Source: an uncultured Pseudomonadota bacterium (GTDB lineage: Bacteria; Pseudomonadota; Gammaproteobacteria; Steroidobacterales; Steroidobacteraceae). Taken from it: a stretch of 36,212 nt of DNA. The notes under the pieces are model-generated. The model was given only the letters and a program-made list of their open reading frames with translations. It had not been told where the DNA came from and searched no databases. A program made the position numbers and the translations under genes. The DNA is taken from positions 1 through 36,212 of the forward strand of contig CAIMCI010000009.1 of assembly GCA_903839465.1 (NCBI GenBank), in the 5' to 3' direction. This document shows, piece by piece, positions 1 to 7,370 of the stretch; the stretch's first letter is position 1, and every line of letters begins with the position of its first letter.

Positions 1-765
1 GCGCACAACGCAGCGCCCGGCGCCGAAGCCCCGCCGCAGCGCAGCGGCGACGCGCTGACCCGCAGCGACGCACCGGCCGACGGCGAAAGCGTTACCGATT
101 CCTCGTTCAGCTTCTCGCCGGTCGCGAGGGCGGTCGCCGCCACGGCGCCGCCGGCGCCGACCGGCATTCCGGCGAAGTGGGTCGAGAACAAGAACTACAC
201 GATCCTGCTGCCCGTCCAGCCGACCGACGCCGCCGCCGGCAAGGTCGAGGTGCTGGAGGTGTTCTGGTACGGCTGCCCGCACTGCTTCCACCTCGACCCG
301 TTTCTCGAGAACTGGCGCAGCAAGGGCAAGCCCGCCTACGCTGACTTTCACCGCATGCCGGTGATCTGGCCGGGCAACGAGGTCAACCGCGCGCACGCCC
401 GCCTCTTCTACACGATGGAGGCGCTCGGCAAGCTGGAGGCCCTGCACGCGGAAGCCTTCCGCGAGATCCACGTCAACGGCAACCCGCTGGTCGATCCGCG
501 CGACCCGGCGCACACCGAGCAGCTCCAGAAGTCCTTTCTGGTGGCGCACGGCGTGTCGGCGGCGGACTTCGACCGGACCTACAAGTCGTTCTCGGTCGAG
601 AACAAGCTGCAGCATGCCGAACAGTTCACGCTGCGCTACAAGGTCACGGGCGTGCCGCTCATGGTGGTCGCGGGCAAGTACACGACCGATGTGAGCCAGG
701 CCGGCACCGAGACCGACCTCCTGGCTCTCATCGGCGACCTGGCGGGCGCCGAGCGACGCCACTGA
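1..765 (+). CDS. dsbA: DsbA-like thiol:disulfide interchange protein (5' end outside window)
   Basis: A periplasmic thioredoxin-fold oxidase that introduces disulfides into exported proteins. The frame is open from base 1, so the start lies upstream. The 254 visible residues include the active site CPHC (visible residues 92-95, in YGCPHCFH) and the cis-Pro loop VTGVPLMVV (Pro at about 219). The DsbA core begins at about residue 65 (KWVENKNYTILLP). Before it lie at least 60 residues rich in Ala, Pro and Ser, longer than the plain signal peptide usual for DsbA, so this may be a linker to another domain or a membrane anchor. A GTG at 250 would start inside the fold and is not credible as the start. 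corA follows 13 bases after the stop, so the two may be cotranscribed. The family assignment is firm. Whether it is the primary DsbA or a paralogue cannot be told. Confidence 0.9.
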   Translation, partial: AHNAAPGAEAPPQRSGDALTRSDAPADGESVTDSSFSFSPVARAVAATAPPAPTGIPAKWVENKNYTILLPVQPTDAAAGKVEVLEVFWYGCPHCFHLDPFLENWRSKGKPAYADFHRMPVIWPGNEVNRAHARLFYTMEALGKLEALHAEAFREIHVNGNPLVDPRDPAHTEQLQKSFLVAHGVSAADFDRTYKSFSVENKLQHAEQFTLRYKVTGVPLMVVAGKYTTDVSQAGTETDLLALIGDLAGAERRH

Positions 766-778
766 AGCCGTCGCGACG

Positions 779-1762
779 ATGATCAGGGCGTACGTCAGGA
801 CCGAGGCCGGCGTGCGGGTCGCCGCCGCCAGCCACGGCGCGCCGCTGATCGAGGAGGCCGTCTGGGTCGACGTCATCGCGCCGACCGCGGCCGAGGACGC
901 CGAACTGGAACGGGCCTGCGGCGTCCGCATCCCGTCGCAGGCCGAGATGTACGATCTCGAAACGTCCAGCCGCCTGTACGAGGAAAACGGCATCCTCTAC
1001 ATGACGGCAACACTCGCCACCAAGCTCGATTCGCAGCGGCCGGAAGCGAGTGCCGCCTGCTTCATCGTCACCGGCGAGCGCCTGGTGACCGTGCGCTTCT
1101 GCGATCCGGTACCGTTCCAGCGCTTCGTCGCGTTCGCCGAGTCGCACCCCGCCTGCTCGGGCAGCGTCGCGCTCATCCTCGAGGGTCTGCTCGAGCGCAT
1201 CATCGAGCGCATCGCCGAGGTACTCGAGCGCCTGGGTCTCGAGCTCGACGCGCTGTCGGCCGAGGTGTTCGCGATCGACCAGCGGCACAGCAAGGCCAGC
1301 CAGCGCGACCTGAAACTGCGCGACGTGCTGCGCCGTATCGGCTGGCATGCGGACCTCCTGTCAAAGTCCCGCGAGAGCCTGGTGTCGCTGGGGCGCCTCG
1401 CCTCCTTCGCCCGCCAGCAGGGCCAGGCGCTGCTCGGCGCCGACAGCCAGCCGCGCCTCGCCAGCAGCGAGCGCGACATCCAGGCGCTTGCCGACCACGC
1501 GAGCTTCGTGTCGAGCAAGGTCAACTTCATGCTCGACGCGACGCTCGGCTACATCAACATCGAGCAGAACGGCATCATCAAGATCTTCTCGGTCGCCGCG
1601 GTCGTCTTCCTGCCGCCGACCCTGATCGGGACGATCTACGGCATGAATTTCCATGCCATGCCGGAACTCGAGTGGGCGTGGGGCTATCCACTCGCGCTGG
1701 TCGGGATGGTGGCCTCGGCCGTCCTGCCGTACTGGTATTTCAACCGGCGCGGCTGGCTCTGA
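779..1762 (+). CDS. corA: CorA-family magnesium/divalent cation transporter
   Basis: Inner-membrane channel of the CorA metal-ion transporter family, forming a pentamer that admits Mg2+ (some members carry Co2+, Ni2+ or Zn2+). The protein is 327 residues, normal for the family. The N-terminal ~230 residues are the soluble domain with long charged helices (for example VEVLERLGLELDALSAEVF near 145-165). The C-terminus has the two expected membrane helices, the first ending in the signature YGMN (GMN at 288-290) followed by the short loop FHAMPELEWAWGYP. The last residues, YFNRRGWL, are the basic tail. The ATG lies 13 bases after the dsbA-like stop, with only a weak Shine-Dalgarno. Substrate choice within the family cannot be read from sequence. 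Confidence 0.92.
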   Translation: MIRAYVRTEAGVRVAAASHGAPLIEEAVWVDVIAPTAAEDAELERACGVRIPSQAEMYDLETSSRLYEENGILYMTATLATKLDSQRPEASAACFIVTGERLVTVRFCDPVPFQRFVAFAESHPACSGSVALILEGLLERIIERIAEVLERLGLELDALSAEVFAIDQRHSKASQRDLKLRDVLRRIGWHADLLSKSRESLVSLGRLASFARQQGQALLGADSQPRLASSERDIQALADHASFVSSKVNFMLDATLGYINIEQNGIIKIFSVAAVVFLPPTLIGTIYGMNFHAMPELEWAWGYPLALVGMVASAVLPYWYFNRRGWL

Positions 1763-1878
1763 GCCAATGCCTGGCGTCCGTCGTGGCGCAGACCGCGCCC
1801 GGCCGCAGCCGGGGCTGAGCCGCGGTCGGACGCGGCAGCACGCACCCGGCGGGATGCGGGCCACGGGAGTGAGGAAAA

Positions 1879-1955
<77 letters not shown>

Positions 1956-1969
1956 GTTGAAGGGCGCGT

Positions 1970-2000
1970 ATTGTACGCGGCCGGTCGCTCAAGCGTCCAA
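1970..2000 (-). promoter_or_regulatory. putative promoter of tRNA-Arg
   Basis: On the minus strand a TACAAT hexamer (plus 1970-1975) ends 14 bases before the tRNA 5' end, which fits a -10 with a short 5' extension. The best -35 is TTGGAC (plus 1995-2000), with a rather long 19-base spacer. The call is by position and hexamer match only. Confidence 0.45.
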
Positions 2001-2009
2001 CCAACTCTG

Positions 2010-2038
2010 TTAAAGGTTGGCCCCGGAATCGCTATAAT
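2010..2038 (+). promoter_or_regulatory. putative sigma-70 promoter of the cytochrome c5 gene
   Basis: A consensus -10 TATAAT (2033-2038) is preceded, after a 17-base spacer, by TTAAAG (2010-2015), a weak -35. The expected start of transcription is near 2045, giving a leader of about 46 bases before the TTG start at 2091. Confidence 0.55.
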
Positions 2039-2090
2039 CGACGGCTGAACCGCCGGAGTATCGTCCGGGACCCACCGCTGGAGAGGCCTC

Positions 2091-2606
2091 TTGAGCAAGC
2101 ACGACTCGAAGTTTTTCAACACGTTCAGTGTCGTCATCGGCGTGCTGGTGGCCATTACGCTGGGAATCATGGCGCTGGCGCGCCATATCGGCGACCCGTT
2201 CGAGCAGGCCCGCGCCGAGGACGACAAGTCGCTGCGCGCCGCGGTCGCCGAGCGCACCGCGCCGACCGGCCCGGTGGCGATCGCCGGCAAGGACAACTCG
2301 GCGCTCGCGATCGTCGCCTCGACGGCCGGCGGCGAGGCCCCGAAGGCCGCCCTGCCCGCCAACGGCGAGGAAACGTACAAGTCGGTCTGCACGGCCTGCC
2401 ACGCCCAGGGCGTCGCCGGTGCGCCCAAGTTCGGCGACAAGGCGGCCTGGGTTGCCCGCCTCGCGCAGGGCAAGCCGACCCTCTACGACCATGCGCTGAA
2501 CGGCTACAAGAACAAGGGCGTGATGCCGGCGCGCGGCGGCAACCCGGCGCTGACCGACGACCTGGTCAAGGAAGCCGTCGACTACATGGCCAAGGCCGCG
2601 CAGTAA
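2091..2606 (+). CDS. membrane-anchored cytochrome c5-family protein
   Basis: A monohaem c-type cytochrome for periplasmic electron transfer. Residues 12-30 form an uncleaved N-terminal membrane anchor. An Ala/charged linker follows to about residue 90. The c5-type haem domain holds CTACH (Cys100, Cys103, His104) and the distal ligand motif GVMPARGG (Met145). The length of 171 residues suits anchored c5 proteins. The start is a TTG at 2091 placed 4-10 bases after the Shine-Dalgarno-like GGAGAGG, and a consensus TATAAT lies about 50 bases upstream. ubiK converges from the other strand 12 bases after the stop. The family is firm. The electron partners are unknown. Confidence 0.92.
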   Translation: MSKHDSKFFNTFSVVIGVLVAITLGIMALARHIGDPFEQARAEDDKSLRAAVAERTAPTGPVAIAGKDNSALAIVASTAGGEAPKAALPANGEETYKSVCTACHAQGVAGAPKFGDKAAWVARLAQGKPTLYDHALNGYKNKGVMPARGGNPALTDDLVKEAVDYMAKAAQ

Positions 2607-2618
2607 GCGCGCACGGCC

Positions 2619-2885
2619 CTACGGCGCGGGCGTGGCCGCGCCGAGCTTTGCCTCGATCTCCGCCAGGCGCGCTTCCAGCGCCTCGAGCTTGGCCCGGGTC
2701 CGGGCGAGTACTCCCGCCTGCACGTCGAAGTCCTGCCGGGTCACCAGATCCATCCGGGCGAGCCCCGCCTGCAGTACGGCGCGGAAATTGCCCTCCAGAT
2801 CGGCCTTGAGCGTCTGCAGCCCGCCGGGCAGTGCCTCGGTCAGCCGCTTCGCCAGTTCGTCGAGCTTGCCTGCCTCGAAATTCAT
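2619..2885 (-). CDS. ubiK: ubiquinone biosynthesis accessory factor UbiK (BMFP family)
   Basis: A small (88-residue) coiled-coil protein of the BMFP/YqiC family. In enterobacteria UbiK binds UbiJ and helps the Ubi enzymes act on lipid intermediates under aerobic conditions. The sequence shows the family N-terminus (NFEAGKLDELAKRLTEALP), the central QAGLARMDLVTRQDFDVQ block and a C-terminal coiled coil ending in LEALEARLAEIEAKL. I chose ATG 2885 because GGAGG sits 7 bases upstream. The in-frame GTG one codon earlier would be too close to it. ubiE-ubiJ-ubiB lie about 17 kb away, so the pathway is split over two loci. Confidence 0.93.
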   Translation of the reverse strand: MNFEAGKLDELAKRLTEALPGGLQTLKADLEGNFRAVLQAGLARMDLVTRQDFDVQAGVLARTRAKLEALEARLAEIEAKLGAATPAP

Positions 2886-2915
2886 CACCGATCCTCCGCC
2901 GCGTCGGGGCCAGCC

Positions 2916-2944
2916 ACTTCATCCGGCGGCACCCGTTAAGTCAA
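2916..2944 (-). promoter_or_regulatory. putative promoter of ubiK
   Basis: On the minus strand TTGACT (plus 2939-2944) matches 5 of 6 -35 positions. A 17-base spacer follows, then TGAAGT (plus 2916-2921), a poor -10. The start of transcription would lie about 25 bases before the ubiK ATG. The -35 is good and the -10 weak. Confidence 0.3.
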
Positions 2945-2995
2945 GCGACCGGCCACGCTGGTAGACTCACGCGGGGTTGCCGCGATAGGCGCGAC

Positions 2996-3011
2996 TGTGA
3001 CGCGCATCACC
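2996..3011. promoter_or_regulatory. possible CRP/Clp-type operator
   Basis: TGTGA-N6-TCACC matches 9 of 10 positions of the CRP-family half-sites TGTGA-N6-TCACA. It lies about 120 bases before the DUF4124 gene and about 50 bases upstream of a TTATGA hexamer (3056-3061) that could be its -10. That geometry would suit an activator bound near -64. One such match is expected by chance in a window this size, so confidence is low. Confidence 0.25.
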
Positions 3012-3130
3012 GGAATCCGCGCCGGACCCGGTCAGACTGCGACGGACCGGTGACCTTATGACAGGCCCGGCGGTGTCCGGCAGGGACCGTTTGGCGGCTC
3101 GCACCGCCAGCCCACAGGCGAGGGACAGCA

Positions 3131-3652
3131 ATGATACGTAAGGCCCGTGCCGCCCGTCGGCCGGCATCGCACTCGGTGACGCTGGTGGTGCTGGGCATGC
3201 TCGGGCTCGTCGCCACGGCGGCCCTCGCCGACGGCACCGTCTACAAATGGGTCGACGAACAGGGTCGCGTGCACTACAGCGACCGGCCGCCGCCGGGACA
3301 GGAAAACCGGGCCGAAACGGTCGCCAACCCGTACGCGAAGTCCGCCCGGCCGAGCGCGCCGGTGGCGCCGGCAGGCGCACCGGCCGCCGCCGCGAACGGC
3401 AAGGCCGCTCCCGGCACGCCCGCGGCCGACGATCCGAAGAAGAAGGTCGCCGCCGACGTGGCCGCGGCCCACGCCGAGGACTGTGGCAAGGCGCGCGACG
3501 CCTACGAAACGGCCGTCCGCTCGCGTCGGCTCTACCGGACCGGCGAAAACAACGAGCGCGTCTACCTGACCGACGCCGAACTCGACCAGACCCGCCTCGA
3601 ATCGCGCCGCCTGATGGACGAGGCCTGCGGCAGCGGCACCAGTCCGCAGTAG
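3131..3652 (+). CDS. exported DUF4124 domain protein
   Basis: A secreted or envelope protein of unknown role. After a basic start and a hydrophobic signal (about residues 16-33, ending ALA-D) comes the DUF4124 hallmark TVYKWVDEQGRVHYSDRPPP (about 36-56), a short beta motif found at the N-terminus of many gammaproteobacterial envelope proteins. The middle (about 65-110) is Ala/Pro/Lys-rich linker. The C-terminal 50 residues are charged, with a Cys pair (CGKARDAYE and EACGSGTS). The ATG follows GAGGGA with good spacing. Nothing in the neighbours defines a function. Confidence 0.85.
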   Translation: MIRKARAARRPASHSVTLVVLGMLGLVATAALADGTVYKWVDEQGRVHYSDRPPPGQENRAETVANPYAKSARPSAPVAPAGAPAAAANGKAAPGTPAADDPKKKVAADVAAAHAEDCGKARDAYETAVRSRRLYRTGENNERVYLTDAELDQTRLESRRLMDEACGSGTSPQ

Positions 3653-3709
3653 CGGCCGCCGGCCCGGTCGTTGAGGCACAATAGGAGCCTGCCTCGGAGG
3701 GCTCCTCAC

Positions 3710-4585
3710 GTGAAAACCGGCTTCATCGGTCTTGGCGCCATGGGCGCGCCCATGGCGCGCAACCTGCACCGCGCGGGCCTGCTGACCGCGGTCTGGAACC
3801 GCAGCGCCGACAAGGCCGTCGCGTTCGGCGCCGAGACCGGCGTCCGCGTCGCCGCGAGCCCCGCGGACCTTGCCCGCGACTGCGATGTCATCGTGACCTG
3901 CGTATCGGCGGACGGTGACCTGCTGGCGACGCTGAACGCGCTCGCCCCCGGCGCCGCGCCCGGGCTGACCGTCATCGACTGCTCGACCGTCGCGGCCGCG
4001 ACGGCGCGCGAGGCCGCGAGCCTCCTCGCGGCGCGCGGCGCCGCGTTCCTCGACGCACCCGTCAGCGGCGGCGTCGAGGGCGCGAAGAACGCCGCCCTGA
4101 CCATCATGGCCGGTGGCGCGCCGGCCGACTTCGAGCGCGTGCTGCCGGTCCTGAAGGCGATGGGCAAGGCAGCGACGCTGATGGGTCCGGTCGGCCACGG
4201 CCAGGCGACCAAGGCCACCAACCAGATCATGTGCGCCGGGATCATCCAGGCGGTCGGCGAGGCCATGGCCTTCGCCAAGGCAGAGTGCCTGCCGCTCGCC
4301 GCCGTGGTCGAGGCACTCGGCCAGGGCGCGGGCTCGAGCTGGTACTTCGTCAATCGCGCGCCGTTCATGGTCAAGGGCAGCTATCCGGCGGGTTTCCGCG
4401 TCCGCCTGCACGACAAGGACCTGAAGATCTGCCGCGACATGGCGGCCCGCCACTCCGTCGCCCTGCCGGTCGTCGAGTCCACGCTCGCCGACTACCAGCG
4501 CCTGATCGATGCCGGTCACGGCGACGAGGACATCTCGACCATCTTCCGCCTCAAGGATGCGCTGTTCGGCGCATCCGGCGCCTAG
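3710..4585 (+). CDS. 3-hydroxyisobutyrate dehydrogenase-family NAD(P)-dependent oxidoreductase
   Basis: A beta-hydroxyacid dehydrogenase acting on small 3-hydroxy acids (3-hydroxyisobutyrate, tartronate semialdehyde and similar). The GTG at 3710 has GGAGG nine bases upstream and places the dinucleotide fold FIGLGAMG at residues 5-12, as the family requires. A TTG 39 bases earlier has no such support. Further family motifs are DAPVSGG (115-121, substrate binding) and GHGQATKATNQ (163-172) with the catalytic Lys168 and Asn171. Its 291 residues are the usual length. The hemC Shine-Dalgarno overlaps this stop, so cotranscription with hemC-hemD is likely, though no metabolic link is evident. The exact substrate is not predictable from these motifs. 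Confidence 0.9.
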   Translation: MKTGFIGLGAMGAPMARNLHRAGLLTAVWNRSADKAVAFGAETGVRVAASPADLARDCDVIVTCVSADGDLLATLNALAPGAAPGLTVIDCSTVAAATAREAASLLAARGAAFLDAPVSGGVEGAKNAALTIMAGGAPADFERVLPVLKAMGKAATLMGPVGHGQATKATNQIMCAGIIQAVGEAMAFAKAECLPLAAVVEALGQGAGSSWYFVNRAPFMVKGSYPAGFRVRLHDKDLKICRDMAARHSVALPVVESTLADYQRLIDAGHGDEDISTIFRLKDALFGASGA

Positions 4586-4594
4586 GGAGTGCCC

Positions 4595-5515
4595 TTGAAG
4601 CTCATCATCGCCACCCGACGCAGTGCGCTTGCGCTATGGCAGGCCGAACACGTCAAGTCGCTGCTCGAGCAGACCCACGCGGGTCTTACCGTCGAACTGC
4701 TGCCGGTCGTCACCGAGGGCGACCGGATCCAGGACCGTCCGCTCTCCGAGGTCGGAGGCAAGGGCCTGTTCATCAAGGAACTGGAAGTGGCGATGCACGA
4801 GGGGCGGGCGCACCTCGCCGTGCACTCGATGAAAGACGTGCCGTGGAACATGCCGGCGGGCTTTACGCTGGCCGCCTTCCTGCCACGCGCCGATCCGCGC
4901 GATGCATTCGTCGCCAACCGCTACCCGACGCTCGAGTCGCTGCCCGAGGGTGCCTGCGTCGGCACCTCGAGCCAGCGCCGGCAGTGCCTGCTGCGCGCGG
5001 CGCGGCCGGACCTCGCGATCACGCTCCTGCGCGGCAACGTCGATACCCGCCTGCGCAAGCTCGACGCCGGTGATTACGATGCGATCGTGCTGGCCGCCGC
5101 CGGCCTCGGCCGGCTGGGCCTCGGCGGACGCATCACCGCGACCCTTGCCCCCGAACGCTTCGTGCCCGCCGTCGGCCAGGGCGCGATCGGCATCGAGTGC
5201 CGCACCGATCCCGAGGTGCAGGCGCTCCTCGCGCCGCTCAACGACGCCCACACGGAGATCTGCCTGCGCGCCGAGCGCGCCTTCGCGGCGGCACTCGGTG
5301 CCGGCTGCACCTCGCCGATCGCGGCGCACGCGACCCTGCTCGACGGTGCCCTGTCGCTGGCGGCGATGATCGGCTCGGCGACGAGCGGCGAGCTGGTGCA
5401 CGGTTCGGCGACGGGCGAGGCCGGCATGGCCGAGGCGATCGGCGGGCAGCTGGCGCACGAGCTCCTCGGGCGGGGCGGCCGTGCCCTGCTGCAGTCCGCG
5501 ACCCATCCGCACTGA
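4595..5515 (+). CDS. hemC: porphobilinogen deaminase (hydroxymethylbilane synthase)
   Basis: Cytosolic haem-pathway enzyme joining four porphobilinogens into hydroxymethylbilane. Family marks: IATRRSALALWQAEHV at the start, GGKGLFIKELE, the catalytic Asp81 in HSMKDVP, the basic pocket GTSSQRRQ, RGNVDTRL, and the dipyrromethane-cofactor Cys238 in ALGAGCTSP. The TTG at 4595 is preferred because AGGGAG ends 5 bases before it. A GTG at 4589 would overlap that Shine-Dalgarno and add two residues. The length is 306 residues, normal for the family. hemD begins 4 bases after the stop, so the two are translationally linked. Confidence 0.96.
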   Translation: MKLIIATRRSALALWQAEHVKSLLEQTHAGLTVELLPVVTEGDRIQDRPLSEVGGKGLFIKELEVAMHEGRAHLAVHSMKDVPWNMPAGFTLAAFLPRADPRDAFVANRYPTLESLPEGACVGTSSQRRQCLLRAARPDLAITLLRGNVDTRLRKLDAGDYDAIVLAAAGLGRLGLGGRITATLAPERFVPAVGQGAIGIECRTDPEVQALLAPLNDAHTEICLRAERAFAAALGAGCTSPIAAHATLLDGALSLAAMIGSATSGELVHGSATGEAGMAEAIGGQLAHELLGRGGRALLQSATHPH

Positions 5516-5519
5516 CGCC

Positions 5520-6296
5520 GTGCGCGAACTGGACGGCATCGGCGTGCTGGTGACGCGCCCCGAGGCGCAGGCCTCGCACCTGACCCGGGCGCTGGCCGCC
5601 GCCGGTGCCACGGTCTTTCATCTGCCGACCCTCGATACGCGGCCGCGCACGGGCTTTGCGCCGCTGCGCGCCTCCCTCGGCCCGATCGACCGCTACGACT
5701 GGATCGTCTTCATGAGCGCCAATGCGGTCCGCCACGGCAGCGCGCTGCTCGAGGGCCGAATGGCGCCGAAGCTGTGCGCGGTGGGACCGGCCACGGCCGC
5801 GGCGCTGCGCGCGCTCGGCCAGCCGGTCGCCCTGGTGCCACCGGACGGTTTCACGAGCGAGCACCTCTTGGCGATGCCGGAGTTCGCCGAGGTGCGCGGC
5901 CGGCGCATTCTCGTGGTGCGCGGCGTCGAGGGCCGCGACCTGATCATCGATACCCTGCGCGGCCGCGGCGCGACGGTCGAGATCGCCGAGGTCTATGAAC
6001 GGGTCTGCGCCGAACCGCCGCCGGGCGCCGTGCCGGCGGTCGAACGGGCGCTGGCCCGCGGCGAGATCCGCGTCGTGACCGCGACGAGCGGCGAGGTCCT
6101 GCGCTGCCTGATCGAACTCCTCTCGCCGGACGGCCGGGCACTGCTGCGCGCCAGTACGCTCCTGATCGGCGGCGAAAGGCTGGCGGCGGCGGCCCGCGGC
6201 ATGGGCCACGACGGCGAGATGATCGTCGCCGAGTCGCCGGAGTCCAATGCCCTGCTGGCGGCACTGCACCGCTGGCATCGTGCGATCCGCGCCTAG
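5520..6296 (+). CDS. hemD: uroporphyrinogen-III synthase
   Basis: Closes hydroxymethylbilane to uroporphyrinogen III with inversion of ring D. The sequence is poorly conserved, as in all HemD proteins, but it has the expected layout: VLVTRPEAQASHLTRALAAAG at the N-terminus, WIVFMSANAVRHG (about 61-73), KLCAVGPATAAALRALG, GRRILVVRGVEGRD, the VYERV strand, and VTATSGEVLRCL, which corresponds to the T-S-x-x-x-v-x-x-L helix. The 258 residues are typical. The GTG start lies 4 bases after the hemC stop. The hemX/hemY genes that often follow hemD are absent. Instead a reductase gene converges 7 bases downstream. Confidence 0.92.
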   Translation: MRELDGIGVLVTRPEAQASHLTRALAAAGATVFHLPTLDTRPRTGFAPLRASLGPIDRYDWIVFMSANAVRHGSALLEGRMAPKLCAVGPATAAALRALGQPVALVPPDGFTSEHLLAMPEFAEVRGRRILVVRGVEGRDLIIDTLRGRGATVEIAEVYERVCAEPPPGAVPAVERALARGEIRVVTATSGEVLRCLIELLSPDGRALLRASTLLIGGERLAAAARGMGHDGEMIVAESPESNALLAALHRWHRAIRA

Positions 6297-6303
6297 GGCC
6301 GGC

Positions 6304-7326
6304 TCACGGCACCGGCAGGTCGGAGTGGAAGCGGCCGAGGTCCATGCCGCGGCCGATGAGCGCATCGCGCAGGGCCTTCAGCATCGGCGGCGGTCCCGCG
6401 GCATAGAACGAGGCATCGGCGAACTGCGCGAAATCGGCGCCGACCGCCTCGTGCAGCCAGCCACCGCGCAGCGGTGGCGGCGGCACCTGTTCCGACAGGA
6501 CCGCCACGTAACGCAGGCGCGGCGAGTCGCGACCGAGCTTGAGCAGTGCCTCGTGGTCATAGAGCTCGTCGGCGTTGCGCGCGCCACGGTACAGGAACAC
6601 CGGGAACTCCCCGGCGGCGAGCGCCGCGTAGAGGATGGCCCGCACCGGCGCGAACCCGGTGCCGCCGGCCACGAGGACGAGTGGCCGGGCCGGATCGTGG
6701 GCCTCGAAGGCGAAATCACCGAACGGTCCTTCGATCTCGAGCAGGCCGGCCGGCGCCAGCGCGTCGTAGAGGCGCGCGCCGACTCCGCCGGGCGTGCCGC
6801 GCCGGATGTGCAGTTCGACCGGCAGGCCCGGCTCCGGGGCCGAGGCGATCGAGTAGCTGCGCCGCTCGCCGTCGGCCGTCAGGATGTCCAGATACTGGCC
6901 GGCGCGGAAGGCGAACGGCTCGGCGCGCGGCAGCTTGAGCAGCACGCGGCGCAGGTCCGGTGCCAGCGTCTCGATGCTGACGATGCGGGCCGGCAGGCGC
7001 CGGGCGCCGCCACTGCCCGCGGCCCGGATCGGGCGGATGTCGAGCCTGAGGTCACTCATCGCGTGCGCCCGGCAGAGCAGCACCCGGTCGTCCGGCACGG
7101 CCCGCAGCTCCAGCGCGGCCGGTTGCCCGTCCGGGTAGGCGCAGCGCCCCTCGAGCAGGCGCGCCGCGCAGAGCCCGCAGCGTCCGCCGCGACAGGCATG
7201 CGGCAGATCGATGCCGGCACGCCGCCCCGCGTCGAGGACGGTCTCGCCGTCGGCAACGTGAAAAGGCGCCTCGCCCGGCCCCAGCCGCACCAGCCATTCG
7301 TGTCCCGGTTCCCCACTCGCCACCAT
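6304..7326 (-). CDS. 2Fe-2S ferredoxin / FAD-NAD(P)H oxidoreductase fusion
   Basis: An electron-transfer flavoprotein with an N-terminal plant-type ferredoxin domain (residues ~10-95: Cys45, Cys50 and Cys53 in CRGGRCGLC, plus Cys85). It is followed by a ferredoxin-NADP reductase module: FAD site RRSYSIAS, and NAD(P) site AGGTGFAPVRAIL. This architecture is shared by CDP-6-deoxy-glucoseen reductase-like proteins and reductase subunits of ring oxygenases. No oxygenase or sugar gene is nearby, so the partner is unknown. The ATG at 7326 is used, but GTG 7323 or GTG 7341 are possible because AGGGAG sits only 2-3 bases from the ATG. The length is 340 residues. It is divergent from the SDR gene with 44 bases between them. 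Confidence 0.85.
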   Translation of the reverse strand: MVASGEPGHEWLVRLGPGEAPFHVADGETVLDAGRRAGIDLPHACRGGRCGLCAARLLEGRCAYPDGQPAALELRAVPDDRVLLCRAHAMSDLRLDIRPIRAAGSGGARRLPARIVSIETLAPDLRRVLLKLPRAEPFAFRAGQYLDILTADGERRSYSIASAPEPGLPVELHIRRGTPGGVGARLYDALAPAGLLEIEGPFGDFAFEAHDPARPLVLVAGGTGFAPVRAILYAALAAGEFPVFLYRGARNADELYDHEALLKLGRDSPRLRYVAVLSEQVPPPPLRGGWLHEAVGADFAQFADASFYAAGPPPMLKALRDALIGRGMDLGRFHSDLPVP

Positions 7327-7358
7327 CGCTCCCTGAAGCACGCCCCGGCCGTTGGTCG

Positions 7359-7370
7359 TAGAATGGCAGT
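7359..7370 (+). promoter_or_regulatory. possible -10 element giving a leaderless SDR mRNA
   Basis: TAGAAT (7359-7364) matches 5 of 6 -10 positions and ends exactly 6 bases before the ATG, so transcription would start at or next to the A of the start codon. No Shine-Dalgarno and no clear -35 are visible. Confidence 0.35.

Noticed and set aside
3056-4519. Long minus-strand open frame (487 codons) opposite the DUF4124 and 3-hydroxyisobutyrate dehydrogenase genes
   Set aside because: High GC keeps the antisense frames open. Its product is Arg/Gly/Asp-rich with no domain, while the plus-strand genes have clear families.
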